Origin: JBCBCP01 sp038530575
GTDB taxonomy: Bacteria; Pseudomonadota; Alphaproteobacteria; Rhodobacterales; Rhodobacteraceae
Assembly (NCBI GenBank): GCA_038530575.1
Contig: JBCBCP010000011.1
Span: 8,216 to 72,215 of the forward strand
Direction: 5' to 3'
Length of the DNA: 64,000 nucleotides
Shown here: positions 50,292-58,816 of the stretch, piece by piece
Layout: each line of letters starts with the position of its first letter
Position numbering within the stretch: position 1 is the stretch's first letter
Program-made: the position numbers and the translations under genes
Notes under the pieces: model-generated
The model's input: only the letters and a program-made list of their open reading frames with translations
Databases searched by the model: none
What the model was told of the DNA's origin: nothing

Positions 50292-51296
50292 ATGACCAAC
50301 CGCACTGTGCATGTCCGCGAACTACCAAAGGGCGCGCTTGAGGAGTCTCACTTCGAAATGCGGACGGGCGAGATGCCAATCCCCGCCGAGGGCGAGGTCC
50401 TGCTGCGTACCATTCTGATGTCAATCGACGCGGCCAATCGCAGCTGGATGCAAGGCGCGACCTACCGCGACGCGGTCAAGGCGGGCGACGCTATGGCGAC
50501 CTATTCGATTTGTGAAGTCATGCAGAGCAATTCGCCCCGCCTCGCCGTCGGCGATATCGTGGCTGCCGAAAGCAGCTGGACCGAATATACCACGGCCAAG
50601 GCGCACAAGGTTCTGAAAATGCCGGCGGTGCCGCAGTTGACGTACCTGCTGAGCGTATTTGGTATCGCCGGCAAAACGGCCTTTCACGGGCTGATGCAAA
50701 TCGGGCAGCCGATGGCGGGTGATACGGTCGTTGTCAGCGCTGCCGCAGGCTCCGTCGGGGGTTATGTCGGCCAGATCGCCAAAGCGCTCGGTTGCCGTGT
50801 TGTTGGCATCGCGGGCGGGGCGGAAAAATGTGCGTGGGTTGTGGACGAGCTGGGCTTTGATGCCTGCATCGACTACCGGCAGGGCAATATCTTCAAGGCG
50901 CTGCGGGCTGAAGTCCCCCACGGGATCGACATCTATTTCGACAATGTCGGTGGCGAGATCTTGGAAACCACTTTGGCCTTGATGAACGAAAGGGGCCGTG
51001 TGGTCTGCTGCGGTGCGATCTCTCAATACGACACAACGAACCCCACCGGCCCGCGCAACCTGCCCGGCGCCATTGTCGTCAAACGGCTGCGGATGGAAGG
51101 ATTTATCGTCATGGATTACGCGCGTGACGACGCTAAGGCCGTTCGCGCGCTGTCGGCCTGGGTTGAGCAGGGCAAGATCAAAGTGACGGAAGATATCGTA
51201 GAAGGGCTCGAGAATGCGCCCAAAGCGCTGATCGGCCTTTTGGCAGGCGACAACAAGGGCAAGCGCATGGTGCGTGTCGGCCCGGACAAGGTGTGA
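50292..51296 (+). CDS. NADP-dependent MDR oxidoreductase (CurA/prostaglandin reductase type)
   Basis: The 334-residue reductase has SIDAANRSWMQG near 35, the NADP-binding VVSAAAGSVGGYVGQIAKALG near 145, and IDIYFDNVGGEILE near 217, the signature of the leukotriene B4 12-hydroxydehydrogenase/CurA group that reduces activated double bonds. AAGGAG precedes the ATG. A MaoC hydratase gene begins 3 bases after its stop, suggesting both act on one enoyl substrate. Confidence 0.9.
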   Translation: MTNRTVHVRELPKGALEESHFEMRTGEMPIPAEGEVLLRTILMSIDAANRSWMQGATYRDAVKAGDAMATYSICEVMQSNSPRLAVGDIVAAESSWTEYTTAKAHKVLKMPAVPQLTYLLSVFGIAGKTAFHGLMQIGQPMAGDTVVVSAAAGSVGGYVGQIAKALGCRVVGIAGGAEKCAWVVDELGFDACIDYRQGNIFKALRAEVPHGIDIYFDNVGGEILETTLALMNERGRVVCCGAISQYDTTNPTGPRNLPGAIVVKRLRMEGFIVMDYARDDAKAVRALSAWVEQGKIKVTEDIVEGLENAPKALIGLLAGDNKGKRMVRVGPDKV

Positions 51297-51299
51297 ACC

Positions 51300-51773
51300 A
51301 TGCGCGCGATTGAAACAGAGAAAGACCGGCTTGAGGCCCTGATTGGCACAGAGGTCGGGGTCAGCAACTGGATCACCGTCGATCAGCACATGATCAACAG
51401 CTTTGCCAAAACCACCCATGACGATCAATGGATTCACGTGGATCCCGAGCGTGCGGCGCGCGAGACGCCTTTTGGTGGGGCCATCGCACACGGTTTCCTG
51501 ACGCTCAGCCTTGCCAGCCGATTTGCATATGACTGTTTTGACGTGGCACCCGGGCAGGTCATGGGGATCAACTACGGCTTCAACAAATTGCGCTTTCTTA
51601 AGCCTGTTGTCGCAGGCAGCCGCCTGCGCGGGCGCTTTGTGCTTAAATCGGTGACACAACGCAACGAAACCGATTTGCTGCGCGAAAATGCAATGACGAT
51701 AGAGATTGACGGTTCTGACACGCCCGCGCTGGTGGCAGACTGGCTTGGGCTTGCCGTCTTTGCCAAGGCGTAA
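51300..51773 (+). CDS. MaoC family (R)-specific enoyl-CoA hydratase-like protein
   Basis: The 157-residue hot-dog protein has the hydratase 2 motif DDQWIHVDPERA at about 40-51, with the catalytic Asp and His, and FGGAIAHGFLTLSLAS after it. NodN/PhaJ-like. It could hydrate enoyl-CoA made by the dehydrogenase pair, a step otherwise missing from that operon (inference). It lies directly after the CurA-type reductase. Confidence 0.9.
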   Translation: MRAIETEKDRLEALIGTEVGVSNWITVDQHMINSFAKTTHDDQWIHVDPERAARETPFGGAIAHGFLTLSLASRFAYDCFDVAPGQVMGINYGFNKLRFLKPVVAGSRLRGRFVLKSVTQRNETDLLRENAMTIEIDGSDTPALVADWLGLAVFAKA

Positions 51774-51810
51774 ACTGGACAGACTCGAAATCCGCGTCTA
51801 AGGCTTTCGA

Positions 51811-52269
51811 ATGGTGGCAAAAACTGCAGCATCACTTCTTGTTCTGAACGGGCCAAACCTGAACCTTCTTGGCACGCGAGAACCCGGTGTCTACGGCACG
51901 GCAACGCTTGCCGATATTGAGGCTGCGTGCGTTGCGGCAGCTCAAAAGGAAGGATTTGCCGCGATGTGCGTGCAGTCGAACCACGAGGGCGCATTGGTGG
52001 ACGAACTTCACGGTGCTCGCGGCAAGCATGCGGGCGTTGTTCTCAACGCCGGGGCTTACACGCACAGCTCCATTGCGCTGCGGGACGCCATTAGTGCCAT
52101 CGACGTGCCGGTCATCGAACTGCATCTGAGCAACGTGCATGCGCGCGAGGCGTTTCGCCATGTCTCGATGATTGCGCCGGTCTGTGTGGGTGTGATCGCA
52201 GGTTTTGGCGCTGCGGGGTATCCGCTGGCCATTCAGGCCATGGCTGGGCACCTGGAGGGCGCCGCATGA
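51811..52269 (+). CDS. aroQ: Type II 3-dehydroquinate dehydratase
   Basis: AroQ converts 3-dehydroquinate to 3-dehydroshikimate in the shikimate pathway. The 152-residue protein has LVLNGPNLNLLGTREPGVYG (residues 10-29, with catalytic Arg and Tyr), QSNHEGALVD, NAGAYTHSSIAL and LSNVHAREAFRHVS with the catalytic His. Length fits the family. The stop overlaps the luxR-type gene as ATGA, an unusual partner for a shikimate gene. Confidence 0.95.
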   Translation: MVAKTAASLLVLNGPNLNLLGTREPGVYGTATLADIEAACVAAAQKEGFAAMCVQSNHEGALVDELHGARGKHAGVVLNAGAYTHSSIALRDAISAIDVPVIELHLSNVHAREAFRHVSMIAPVCVGVIAGFGAAGYPLAIQAMAGHLEGAA

Positions 52270-53030
52270 GTGAGGCAAAAATCCGGTCCTACCTGCATTT
52301 TCTATCGAACTGCCAAAGTATTGAGGCGCTGTGGGATGCCCACACAGCCCAGATGGAGGAATATGGGTTTGACCGTCTGATTTATGGCTTTACGCGCTAT
52401 CGCAGCGGTACATCCTTGGGTGACCCTGAGGATTTTATAATTCTGACCAATCACGATCGCGCCTATGTCGACGTGTTCATTGGTGAGCAGCACTATGCGC
52501 ACGCCCCGATGGTCAATTGGGCGTTACAGAATGAAGGGGCCGGAAGCTGGCGCATGCTGGCACAAATGCTGGACACACAGACCCTTACACCGGCGGAGCG
52601 GCGGGTGTTTGAATTCAACCAGGCGATGGGGGTCACCGCCGGCTATACGATCAGCTTCAAGTCGGTATCGGCGCGATCCAAAGGTGCGATTGCGCTTACG
52701 GCGCGGCGCGATCTCTCGCAGGATGATATCGATGCGGTCTGGGACGAGCATGGTCGCGACATCCATTTGATGAATAATATCGCGCATTTGAAGATTCTCA
52801 CCCTGCCCTACAACACCCCCGGCCGCAGCCTGACGCCGCGCCAGCGCGAGGCGTTGGAATGGGTCGGCGATGGCAAAACGATGCAAGATATCGCTGTGCT
52901 TATGGGGCTGACGCCGGCGACGGTCGAAAAGCACTTGCGCTTGGCGCGCGAAGCCCTTGCGGTTGAGACAACCGCCCAAGCTGTGCTGAAGGCTGCTTTT
53001 GCCAACCAAATGTTCATTCTCGAGGCGTAA
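52266..53030 (+). CDS. LuxR family regulator with autoinducer-binding-type domain
   Basis: The 254-residue regulator has an N-terminal domain resembling autoinducer-binding domains (about 10-170; FDRLIYGFTRY, DPMVN-like HAPMVNWA, TAGYTISFKS). A GerE helix-turn-helix (about 190-254) follows: LTPRQREALEWVGDGKTMQD, then LGLTPATVEKHLRL-like recognition residues. No luxI synthase is in the window, so it is a candidate solo receptor. Translation is coupled to aroQ by a 4-base overlap. Confidence 0.9.
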   Translation: MSEAKIRSYLHFLSNCQSIEALWDAHTAQMEEYGFDRLIYGFTRYRSGTSLGDPEDFIILTNHDRAYVDVFIGEQHYAHAPMVNWALQNEGAGSWRMLAQMLDTQTLTPAERRVFEFNQAMGVTAGYTISFKSVSARSKGAIALTARRDLSQDDIDAVWDEHGRDIHLMNNIAHLKILTLPYNTPGRSLTPRQREALEWVGDGKTMQDIAVLMGLTPATVEKHLRLAREALAVETTAQAVLKAAFANQMFILEA

Positions 53031-53552
53031 GCCTTTGAAGTAACATGGATACTCTGCACTGCGCGCCGCTGAAAAGCGTGCTCAACAGTCTAGCTTTTAC
53101 GAAAATTTCATAAAAATTGACTGCATGGTAAGGAATCCCTGACTTCCTTTACCTTTGGTTAAGGCGCATGCTGATCGTGTTCCGTGAGTGGTGGCTTTGG
53201 CCAGGGAGCAGCGGAGGTGAAACCCCTGAGATTTCAGGGCTCTAGCCTTCGGCCGGACTTTTCCGGATCCCGGTGGGGGGGTGTATTGATCCGCCCTCTC
53301 CCGGACCTTTTTGCGGGGGCCCGATGTCTCATCCCCGTGCCAAAACGGGCCCTTTTCGCAGATGGCGGGGTCGTCCTGGGGGCGGCCCCGTTCTGCGTTG
53401 CCAAGCAACAGAGTCCGGCAAATGTAACGTTTTGTACAACTTGGAGTGGCCCGAATGCACATTCTGTACAGAATCAGGCCGCTGGATTGAGCAAATTTTA
53501 CGGGTAGCAAACGCCCGGCATGCAACGCGGAAATGTCCGCGCGAACCGCCCG
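53031..53552. other. 522-base gap between converging genes, hairpin-rich, no gene recognised
   Basis: It contains small inverted repeats: AAAAGC/GCTTTT (53072-53098), CCCTGA/TCAGGG (53224-53239) and CCGG/CCGG around ACTTTT (53253-53266). The G/C-rich stretch 53360-53396 may fold as a long imperfect stem. Short frames show no family motifs. It may be a two-way terminator with decayed sequence or a small RNA; I cannot decide. Confidence 0.45.
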
Positions 53553-55265
53553 TCAGAGAATTAAGTCCGACAAGACGAGCGACGAGACACCGTGGATATA
53601 GATCGAGAACTCCGCGATGCGATCACCGGTCAGGTCGACTTGCACCACCGAGTCTGTGCCTCCCGAAGCGCTCACTTGGCGCAGCTCGGCGCCTGTCCCC
53701 GAAAAACCGGCTGTGTTTACAAAAGACAGCCCAAGCCCGGCAAAGGACAACAGGTCGGTGCCCTGTTCGAAATCCAGCACCCGCCCCCGGTTTTCATCGA
53801 TGGCAGTGAAGACAAAGACATCCGCACCATCGCCGCCGAAAAGACGGTCCCCACCGCCGCCGCCCGTGATGACATCGTCACCCTCCCCGCCGCGGATCAG
53901 GTTCGCGCCCGCGGTCCCGGTCAGTCTGTCGCCAAACGCGGAGCCGATGATATCTTCGACCCCTGTGACGGCAATTGCATTGCCCCCGGCGGTCGTGCCC
54001 GTACCAGCACCGAGGTCAACCGTCACACCGCCCGTGGCGCGTGTCAGGATGAGCCGATCGTGATCTGCACCGCCATTAACCGTGCCGCCACCAGCGCCAA
54101 GCACCAATCGATCGTCGCCCGCCCCGCCATTGAGGGTATCGGCGCCGCCACCGCCAACCAGCAGGTCTGCGCCGCCCTGCCCCTCCAGGAGATTTGCGGT
54201 GCCGGACCCGACGATGACGTTATCCAGCCCGTTGCCCGTCCCGTCGCCTGTGCCAAGAAGGACCAGCCTTTCCACGTGTTCGGGCAGGATATAGCTGCTG
54301 TTTGACAGGATGGAATCAAACCCCCGCCCGCTTTCTTCGACCACCACAAACCCGGTTGTGGCGCCCGCCATCCCGTCCACAAGGTATGTGTCATCGCCGG
54401 CGTCGCCCAGCAGCTGCACGGGGGCCGTGTCGGGAGCACCCCTGCCCTGAAATCCGGCCCCTGTGCCGCCGCGCATGTCGAACCTGTCATCTCCGAGAGA
54501 GAGGTCAATCACCGCCCCGGTCCAGCTTCCGTTGCTGCGGACAAGGTCATCGTCGCCCGAGCCGAGCACCGCTGCGCCCCAGTTGCCGGTGTTGGTCACG
54601 ACCAACCGCCCGCCGAAGTCCAGATCCAGCGCGCCTTGGAATGTGCCGCTGTTGTCGATCCGCGTGAATAGCACTTGTTCAATGTCGGCAGCCGCGTCGA
54701 ACGTGCCACTGTTTGTCAGGACAAAGCGGTCCATGTCTCGAACCACGAGTGACGGGCCGCCGTCTATGCTTTCCAGCAAGACGCCACCATCATTCACGAG
54801 CGCCAGTGTGTCCCCTATCCCGGTCGTCCGGCCGCTCAGGACGGCCTTTAGATCGGCGACATCTCGGTCGCTTATATCGAACCGTGCGATAACGTCTGCG
54901 TCCTCAGCGATGGTGATGGTGTTGCCGCCTCCCGTGACTTCGGCGCGCAGGAACGCATTGGTATCGAACCTTCCATCAAAGACGAGGTCGGCCCGCTCTA
55001 CCGAGACGTTGAAGGCACCCGCGAACCCCGTTGCGTCGTTGTTGCTGGAGTTTTGCACGCCGAGGAAACCCGTGTCGGTCGTAAACGTCAGCGTTCCAGA
55101 CTTGAAGGCACCGGTGAAGACGAATGTGTTGGTGGACGTCAAAACGTCCACCGTCAGGTCAACCCCGTCCCAGTCGGGGACCAGGACAACCTCTTCGTCG
55201 CCCGGCTGCATCTGGACCACGTTTGGGTCTGTCGTTGGATCGGCGATGAGGTTGAGCGTGGTCAT
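53553..55265 (-). CDS. RTX (hemolysin-type calcium-binding repeat) protein, probably type I secreted
   Basis: The 570-residue protein has no N-terminal signal peptide. The first 270 residues form a repetitive, Asp/Asn/Gly-rich beta region (VTNTGNWGAAVLGSGDDD). Calcium-binding nonapeptide repeats (GGxGxDxLxxG) follow, as in GGADLLVGGGGADTLNGGAG and GGEGDDVITGGGGGDRLFGG. The C-terminus (DRIAEFSIYIHGVSSLVLSD) resembles the secretion end of serralysin-type proteins. No protease or lipase motif was found, and no type I secretion genes are adjacent. Confidence 0.85.
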   Translation of the reverse strand: MTTLNLIADPTTDPNVVQMQPGDEEVVLVPDWDGVDLTVDVLTSTNTFVFTGAFKSGTLTFTTDTGFLGVQNSSNNDATGFAGAFNVSVERADLVFDGRFDTNAFLRAEVTGGGNTITIAEDADVIARFDISDRDVADLKAVLSGRTTGIGDTLALVNDGGVLLESIDGGPSLVVRDMDRFVLTNSGTFDAAADIEQVLFTRIDNSGTFQGALDLDFGGRLVVTNTGNWGAAVLGSGDDDLVRSNGSWTGAVIDLSLGDDRFDMRGGTGAGFQGRGAPDTAPVQLLGDAGDDTYLVDGMAGATTGFVVVEESGRGFDSILSNSSYILPEHVERLVLLGTGDGTGNGLDNVIVGSGTANLLEGQGGADLLVGGGGADTLNGGAGDDRLVLGAGGGTVNGGADHDRLILTRATGGVTVDLGAGTGTTAGGNAIAVTGVEDIIGSAFGDRLTGTAGANLIRGGEGDDVITGGGGGDRLFGGDGADVFVFTAIDENRGRVLDFEQGTDLLSFAGLGLSFVNTAGFSGTGAELRQVSASGGTDSVVQVDLTGDRIAEFSIYIHGVSSLVLSDLIL

Positions 55266-55342
55266 GCGGGCGGCCTAGATTTGCTTGATTTACCAAACGC
55301 TAACGCAAGACCAGCCCGTACGCCAGAATTCGGCCCTGCGGG

Positions 55343-56452
55343 TTAGCCGAGGGCCGGGAAGTAGTCCTCGCACCCGCCTTCGCGGTACACATCCGCCGTG
55401 CAGCAGTGCAGGCCGCCGCCAAAGGCGTAGGCGTCGCGCAGGTCAACCTCCACGACCTCCATCCCCAGTTTGTCCATCTGTTCGGCCTGGTAGACTTCGG
55501 ATTTTTCCACGCAGACCGTCTTGGGGTCGAGCACGAGCACGTTCATCGATAGCCAGACGGACGAATAGCACAGCGGCGGGGGCTGGTTGTGGGCAGGTTG
55601 AGCGGCGTCGACGATTTCCCAGTCGTTCGCCTCGAACATCTTGCGCTGCTCGTCTGGCAGGCGCCGCTGGGGGTTGTTCAGGATCAGGCCCGGGCGCAGG
55701 GGCGTAAAGGTTGCGTCGATGTGGATCGGGTACGGATCGCCGGGGAAGTTGACCGTGTGCACCCGGTGGTCGGGGAAGTGACGGCGCAGCCATTCGATAC
55801 CCTTGAGGTTTGTCGTGAAGCCGTGCTGAACGACGAGGTCTTTGCCGAAGCGCAGAACATCGGCGGCATCAAAAAGCGGCTCTTCTTCTGTTGTGACAAA
55901 GAACTTTTGCGCTGCCCACTCAAGCCGCTTTGCCTCCCCGATCTTTTCGCTGAGATAATCGGGGTGATAGTCCGCATCCGTGAGGCGCGGTTTGGGCGCG
56001 GCCTCGTGCCGGAAGTTCGGGTCTTCGTCCCAATAGCGCTGCATCAAGGGGCGGTAATTGAGGTATTCGAACCAGCGGCAGCGGTAGGACATCGTCGCCT
56101 CCAGGATCTCCGAGCCCACGGTCAGCAGCACGTCGCGCGGTGGCATGCAGCCGAACTGGCTGTCCGTGTGAAAATCGGGCGTGGTGACGGGCTGGCTGTG
56201 GTCGATGCTGTCTGGGCGATCCACCGTGATGCCGCGGGCCTGCAATTGGGCTGCGAAATTGTCCAGCAACTCGTTCGCGCGGTCGATGGTTTCCTGAGGG
56301 CGGCGGCCCCACTGGCCACGCATGTCGCTGTCCTCGGGGACCTTGGCGTCCAGCGCGGGTTCGGCGGGCGGGATGTGGCAATCATCGGCGCGGCCGACGA
56401 TGACATGTTTGAGAGGATCCCATTCGTTCCAGGAATTGACGACTGTTGGCAT
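55343..56452 (-). CDS. Arginine:glycine amidinotransferase family protein
   Basis: The 369-residue protein matches AGAT/StrB1-type amidinotransferases. It starts VVNSWNEWDPLKHVIVGRAD and keeps a catalytic set: Asp198 in LFDAADVLRFGKD, His244 in YPIHIDATF and Cys350 in FGGGLHCCTADV. These enzymes move the amidino group of arginine to an amine (glycine to guanidinoacetate, or amino sugars and toxin precursors). No biosynthetic cluster is around it, so the acceptor is unknown. Confidence 0.9.
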   Translation of the reverse strand: MPTVVNSWNEWDPLKHVIVGRADDCHIPPAEPALDAKVPEDSDMRGQWGRRPQETIDRANELLDNFAAQLQARGITVDRPDSIDHSQPVTTPDFHTDSQFGCMPPRDVLLTVGSEILEATMSYRCRWFEYLNYRPLMQRYWDEDPNFRHEAAPKPRLTDADYHPDYLSEKIGEAKRLEWAAQKFFVTTEEEPLFDAADVLRFGKDLVVQHGFTTNLKGIEWLRRHFPDHRVHTVNFPGDPYPIHIDATFTPLRPGLILNNPQRRLPDEQRKMFEANDWEIVDAAQPAHNQPPPLCYSSVWLSMNVLVLDPKTVCVEKSEVYQAEQMDKLGMEVVEVDLRDAYAFGGGLHCCTADVYREGGCEDYFPALG

Positions 56453-56603
56453 TGCTATCTCCCCTTGTGGTCCCGGGCCATTTGAGCCCGTTTGGAGTCA
56501 AATGTCCCGGCGTGCAGGAAGACTGTGGCGGCCCTTTTTTCGAGGGCCCGGCGACGCCATCGCCGAATGCCTTGCGGCGTCTTAGCGAGCCGCCGCGCGC
56601 GGA

Positions 56604-56837
56604 TCAACTCCAGCGGATCAGCCCGATAATGGCGGAGGCGGCGTAAAAGCCCTGCAGCGCGAGAAAGGCCCAGCGGCGGTCGATCAGGCCCCACGCCGCG
56701 AAGAGCAGCGCCGAGATCAGGAGCAGGGAAAAGCCGAGAATTTCGTTGCCTGTGTTGGAGGCAATCAGAAGGGCGTAGGCCATCGCCGTCAGGCTGCCGG
56801 TCCATTCAAAAATGGTCACAAGGGCCGGTTTTGTCAT
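56604..56837 (-). CDS. Small membrane protein (possibly CBU_0592-type)
   Basis: The 77-residue protein is nearly all hydrophobic, with three probable membrane helices (about 8-25, 32-50 and 55-74). The layout FEWTGSLTAMAYALL...LGFSLLLISALLF resembles the small CBU_0592-type membrane proteins, but I am not certain. No function is known. It lies 5 bases after the lipoprotein gene on the same strand and is probably co-transcribed. Confidence 0.65.
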   Translation of the reverse strand: MTKPALVTIFEWTGSLTAMAYALLIASNTGNEILGFSLLLISALLFAAWGLIDRRWAFLALQGFYAASAIIGLIRWS

Positions 56838-56842
56838 GTGCG

Positions 56843-57487
56843 TCAGTCCAGAAGGCCCGCGCTGAACGCGTCGGCCGCAAGGAGTTTGAAGGCGGCGGGC
56901 GCGATGTCGCCAAAGACAAAGACGCTTTTTTCCGTGGCAGAGATCCCGATCTGGTGCACCGCGGCAAGCGCGCTCAGTTTTTTGAGGTCGGTTTCGTCAT
57001 CGCTCAGCTCGCCCAGTTTGTAGGGCCGTTTATTCGGGTCTGTGTTTGGAACGATAAAGTGGTTGGTGAAGCTGCCGTCGCATTGGCCAACGCTGGCGAC
57101 GACAAACACTTTGTCAGACGCGCGGGCGAGGCCGTATTCGCATTCGAATTTTTCGCCGGCCCGTGATCCGCTCAACTCTTCGGAAAAAAAGACGAACGTG
57201 CGTTCGGAAATGAGCTTCAGCCCCCCGCGGCTGATCAATTTGCCCTCTTTGTAGGTGGTAGCGTTCATCGTCCCGAAGCTGGTTTCGACAATCTCGACAC
57301 GGCCATTGTCGCTGACCTTGCTGGATCGTCCTTCGGGCTCGGCATCGAACAATGCAGCCAGCACCGCCCATTCGGTCGGTCCGATGCTGTCGAAATCGTC
57401 TTTGGCAAAGATTTGCTTTTCCGATGTCACAACAAAGATGCAGCCCGAGAGCGCAAGGGCGGACAGAAGAAGGACGGCTCTGAACAT
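56843..57487 (-). CDS. Lipoprotein of unknown function
   Basis: The 214-residue protein starts MFRAVLLLSALALSGCIFVV: a lipoprotein signal with lipobox LSGC, so Cys16 should be lipidated and the protein anchored in the periplasm. A 16-codon upstream extension would put the signal inside the protein and was rejected. The mature part is hydrophilic and I recognise no domain. A Cys pair (FECEYG, GQCDGS) might form a disulfide. It precedes a small membrane protein. Confidence 0.8.
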   Translation of the reverse strand: MFRAVLLLSALALSGCIFVVTSEKQIFAKDDFDSIGPTEWAVLAALFDAEPEGRSSKVSDNGRVEIVETSFGTMNATTYKEGKLISRGGLKLISERTFVFFSEELSGSRAGEKFECEYGLARASDKVFVVASVGQCDGSFTNHFIVPNTDPNKRPYKLGELSDDETDLKKLSALAAVHQIGISATEKSVFVFGDIAPAAFKLLAADAFSAGLLD

Positions 57488-57589
57488 CGTGGTACCTTGT
57501 GATGGCAGGGCAACGTGTATCGGCCCTTTCTCCAACGATGCGATGCACGGCGCGCCGGCGCAAGCCGGAAGCGCGCGTCTGCGCCGTTC

Positions 57590-58717
57590 TCAACCTGCCC
57601 GGCGCGTCTGGTCTTGCGAGGCTGTCGCGACCATGCGGGACCCGCGCGGCAAGCGGAAGGTAAAGGTGGTCTCCCCCCCGCCCGAATACACGTCGATATC
57701 GCCGCCATGCCCTTCTGCAATCTGCTTGGCGATGAATAACCCAAGACCAAGGCCATTGCGGCTGCTTCCGGGCTCTTCACGCTCAAAAGGTTCGAACAGG
57801 ATTTTGCGCAGGTCGTCCGGGATCGTGCCACCACGATTTGTAACGGACACGGAAATGCTCGTGTCGCTTTCTTCGGTGTGCAGCTGGATCGGCCCGCCCG
57901 GCGCGCCATGAAAGACCGCGTTTGCCAAAAGGTTCGACACCAATTGCGCCACTCTGTCGGGATCGCAAGGAACCGGGCCTTCGTAGTCATAAACCTCCGT
58001 GATCTGTGCCTCGGGGTTCGCCATGCGTATTTCTTGCACGCAGCGTTCCAGGACCGTTCGGAACGGGACACAGGCTTGCACCTCGACCCCGATGTCCCCG
58101 CCCAGACGCGCGCGGGCAAAGTCGAGCACGTCATCAATCAGGCGCGACATGCGCTGTAGCGACTCCGCCGCATTGTCGAGCATGATTTTCGCACGGTCAG
58201 ACAGCGGCTCCCGGTCCATCAGGAATTCCACCGCGCAGAACGCCCCCGCAAGCGGGTTGCGCAGGTCGTGGCCAAGGATCGAGATGAACTGCTCGCGCAG
58301 GCGCGCGTCCTCGTTATGGCGGCTCACTGCCTCATGGTCCACTTTGGCTTGCGTGATGTCGCGGGCGGAGCAAAAGAATAGATCTCCCTCGGGCACCGCA
58401 TTCCAGGACAGCCAGCGATAGCTGCCGTCCTTGTGCCGGTACCGGTTTTCAAAACCGAGGATCGGGTCGCCCTTTTGCACATCGACAAAAGCCTTGGCCG
58501 TGATCGCGATATCCTCGGGATGGACAAATTCAAAGAAAAGCTTGCTTTCGACCTCTTCAGGGGAAAGGCCCAGCACCCGCTGCCAAGCGGGGTTGGTGCG
58601 CATGAAAATACCTGTGGAGTCCAGAACACCGAGCATGTCCGGCGTTACGCGCCACGTCAGGCTTTCTGTATCCAGTCTTTCTTTCATGGGTGTGTCGCCC
58701 GTGTCCAAATCTGACAT
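57590..58717 (-). CDS. PAS sensor histidine kinase, orphan
   Basis: The 375-residue kinase has one PAS domain (about 22-125, with YRHKDGSYRWLSW typical of PAS_3), a HisKA domain with His150 in SILGHDLRNPLAG, and an HATPase domain (SNLLANAVFHGAPGG, NGLGLGLFIAKQIAEGHGG). No membrane helix is visible, so it is cytoplasmic. The start at MSDLDTG was preferred over a TTG eight codons earlier; MKERL ten codons inside is also possible. No response regulator gene is adjacent. Confidence 0.88.
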   Translation of the reverse strand: MSDLDTGDTPMKERLDTESLTWRVTPDMLGVLDSTGIFMRTNPAWQRVLGLSPEEVESKLFFEFVHPEDIAITAKAFVDVQKGDPILGFENRYRHKDGSYRWLSWNAVPEGDLFFCSARDITQAKVDHEAVSRHNEDARLREQFISILGHDLRNPLAGAFCAVEFLMDREPLSDRAKIMLDNAAESLQRMSRLIDDVLDFARARLGGDIGVEVQACVPFRTVLERCVQEIRMANPEAQITEVYDYEGPVPCDPDRVAQLVSNLLANAVFHGAPGGPIQLHTEESDTSISVSVTNRGGTIPDDLRKILFEPFEREEPGSSRNGLGLGLFIAKQIAEGHGGDIDVYSGGGETTFTFRLPRGSRMVATASQDQTRRAG

Positions 58718-58816
58718 CTTTGCGTCACATTTGCGCCTCAACCGTAAAGCGTGAGTTAACCAGCGCCTCTGGGGCGCTTCGTTTCTCGTTAGAGGATGAA
58801 TAAAATCCGGATGAGC

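Noticed and set aside
56501..56560. GGCCC/GGGCC inverted repeat with a T-run as a terminator
   Set aside because: The T-run lies in the loop, not after the stem, so it does not fit a Rho-independent terminator on either strand.
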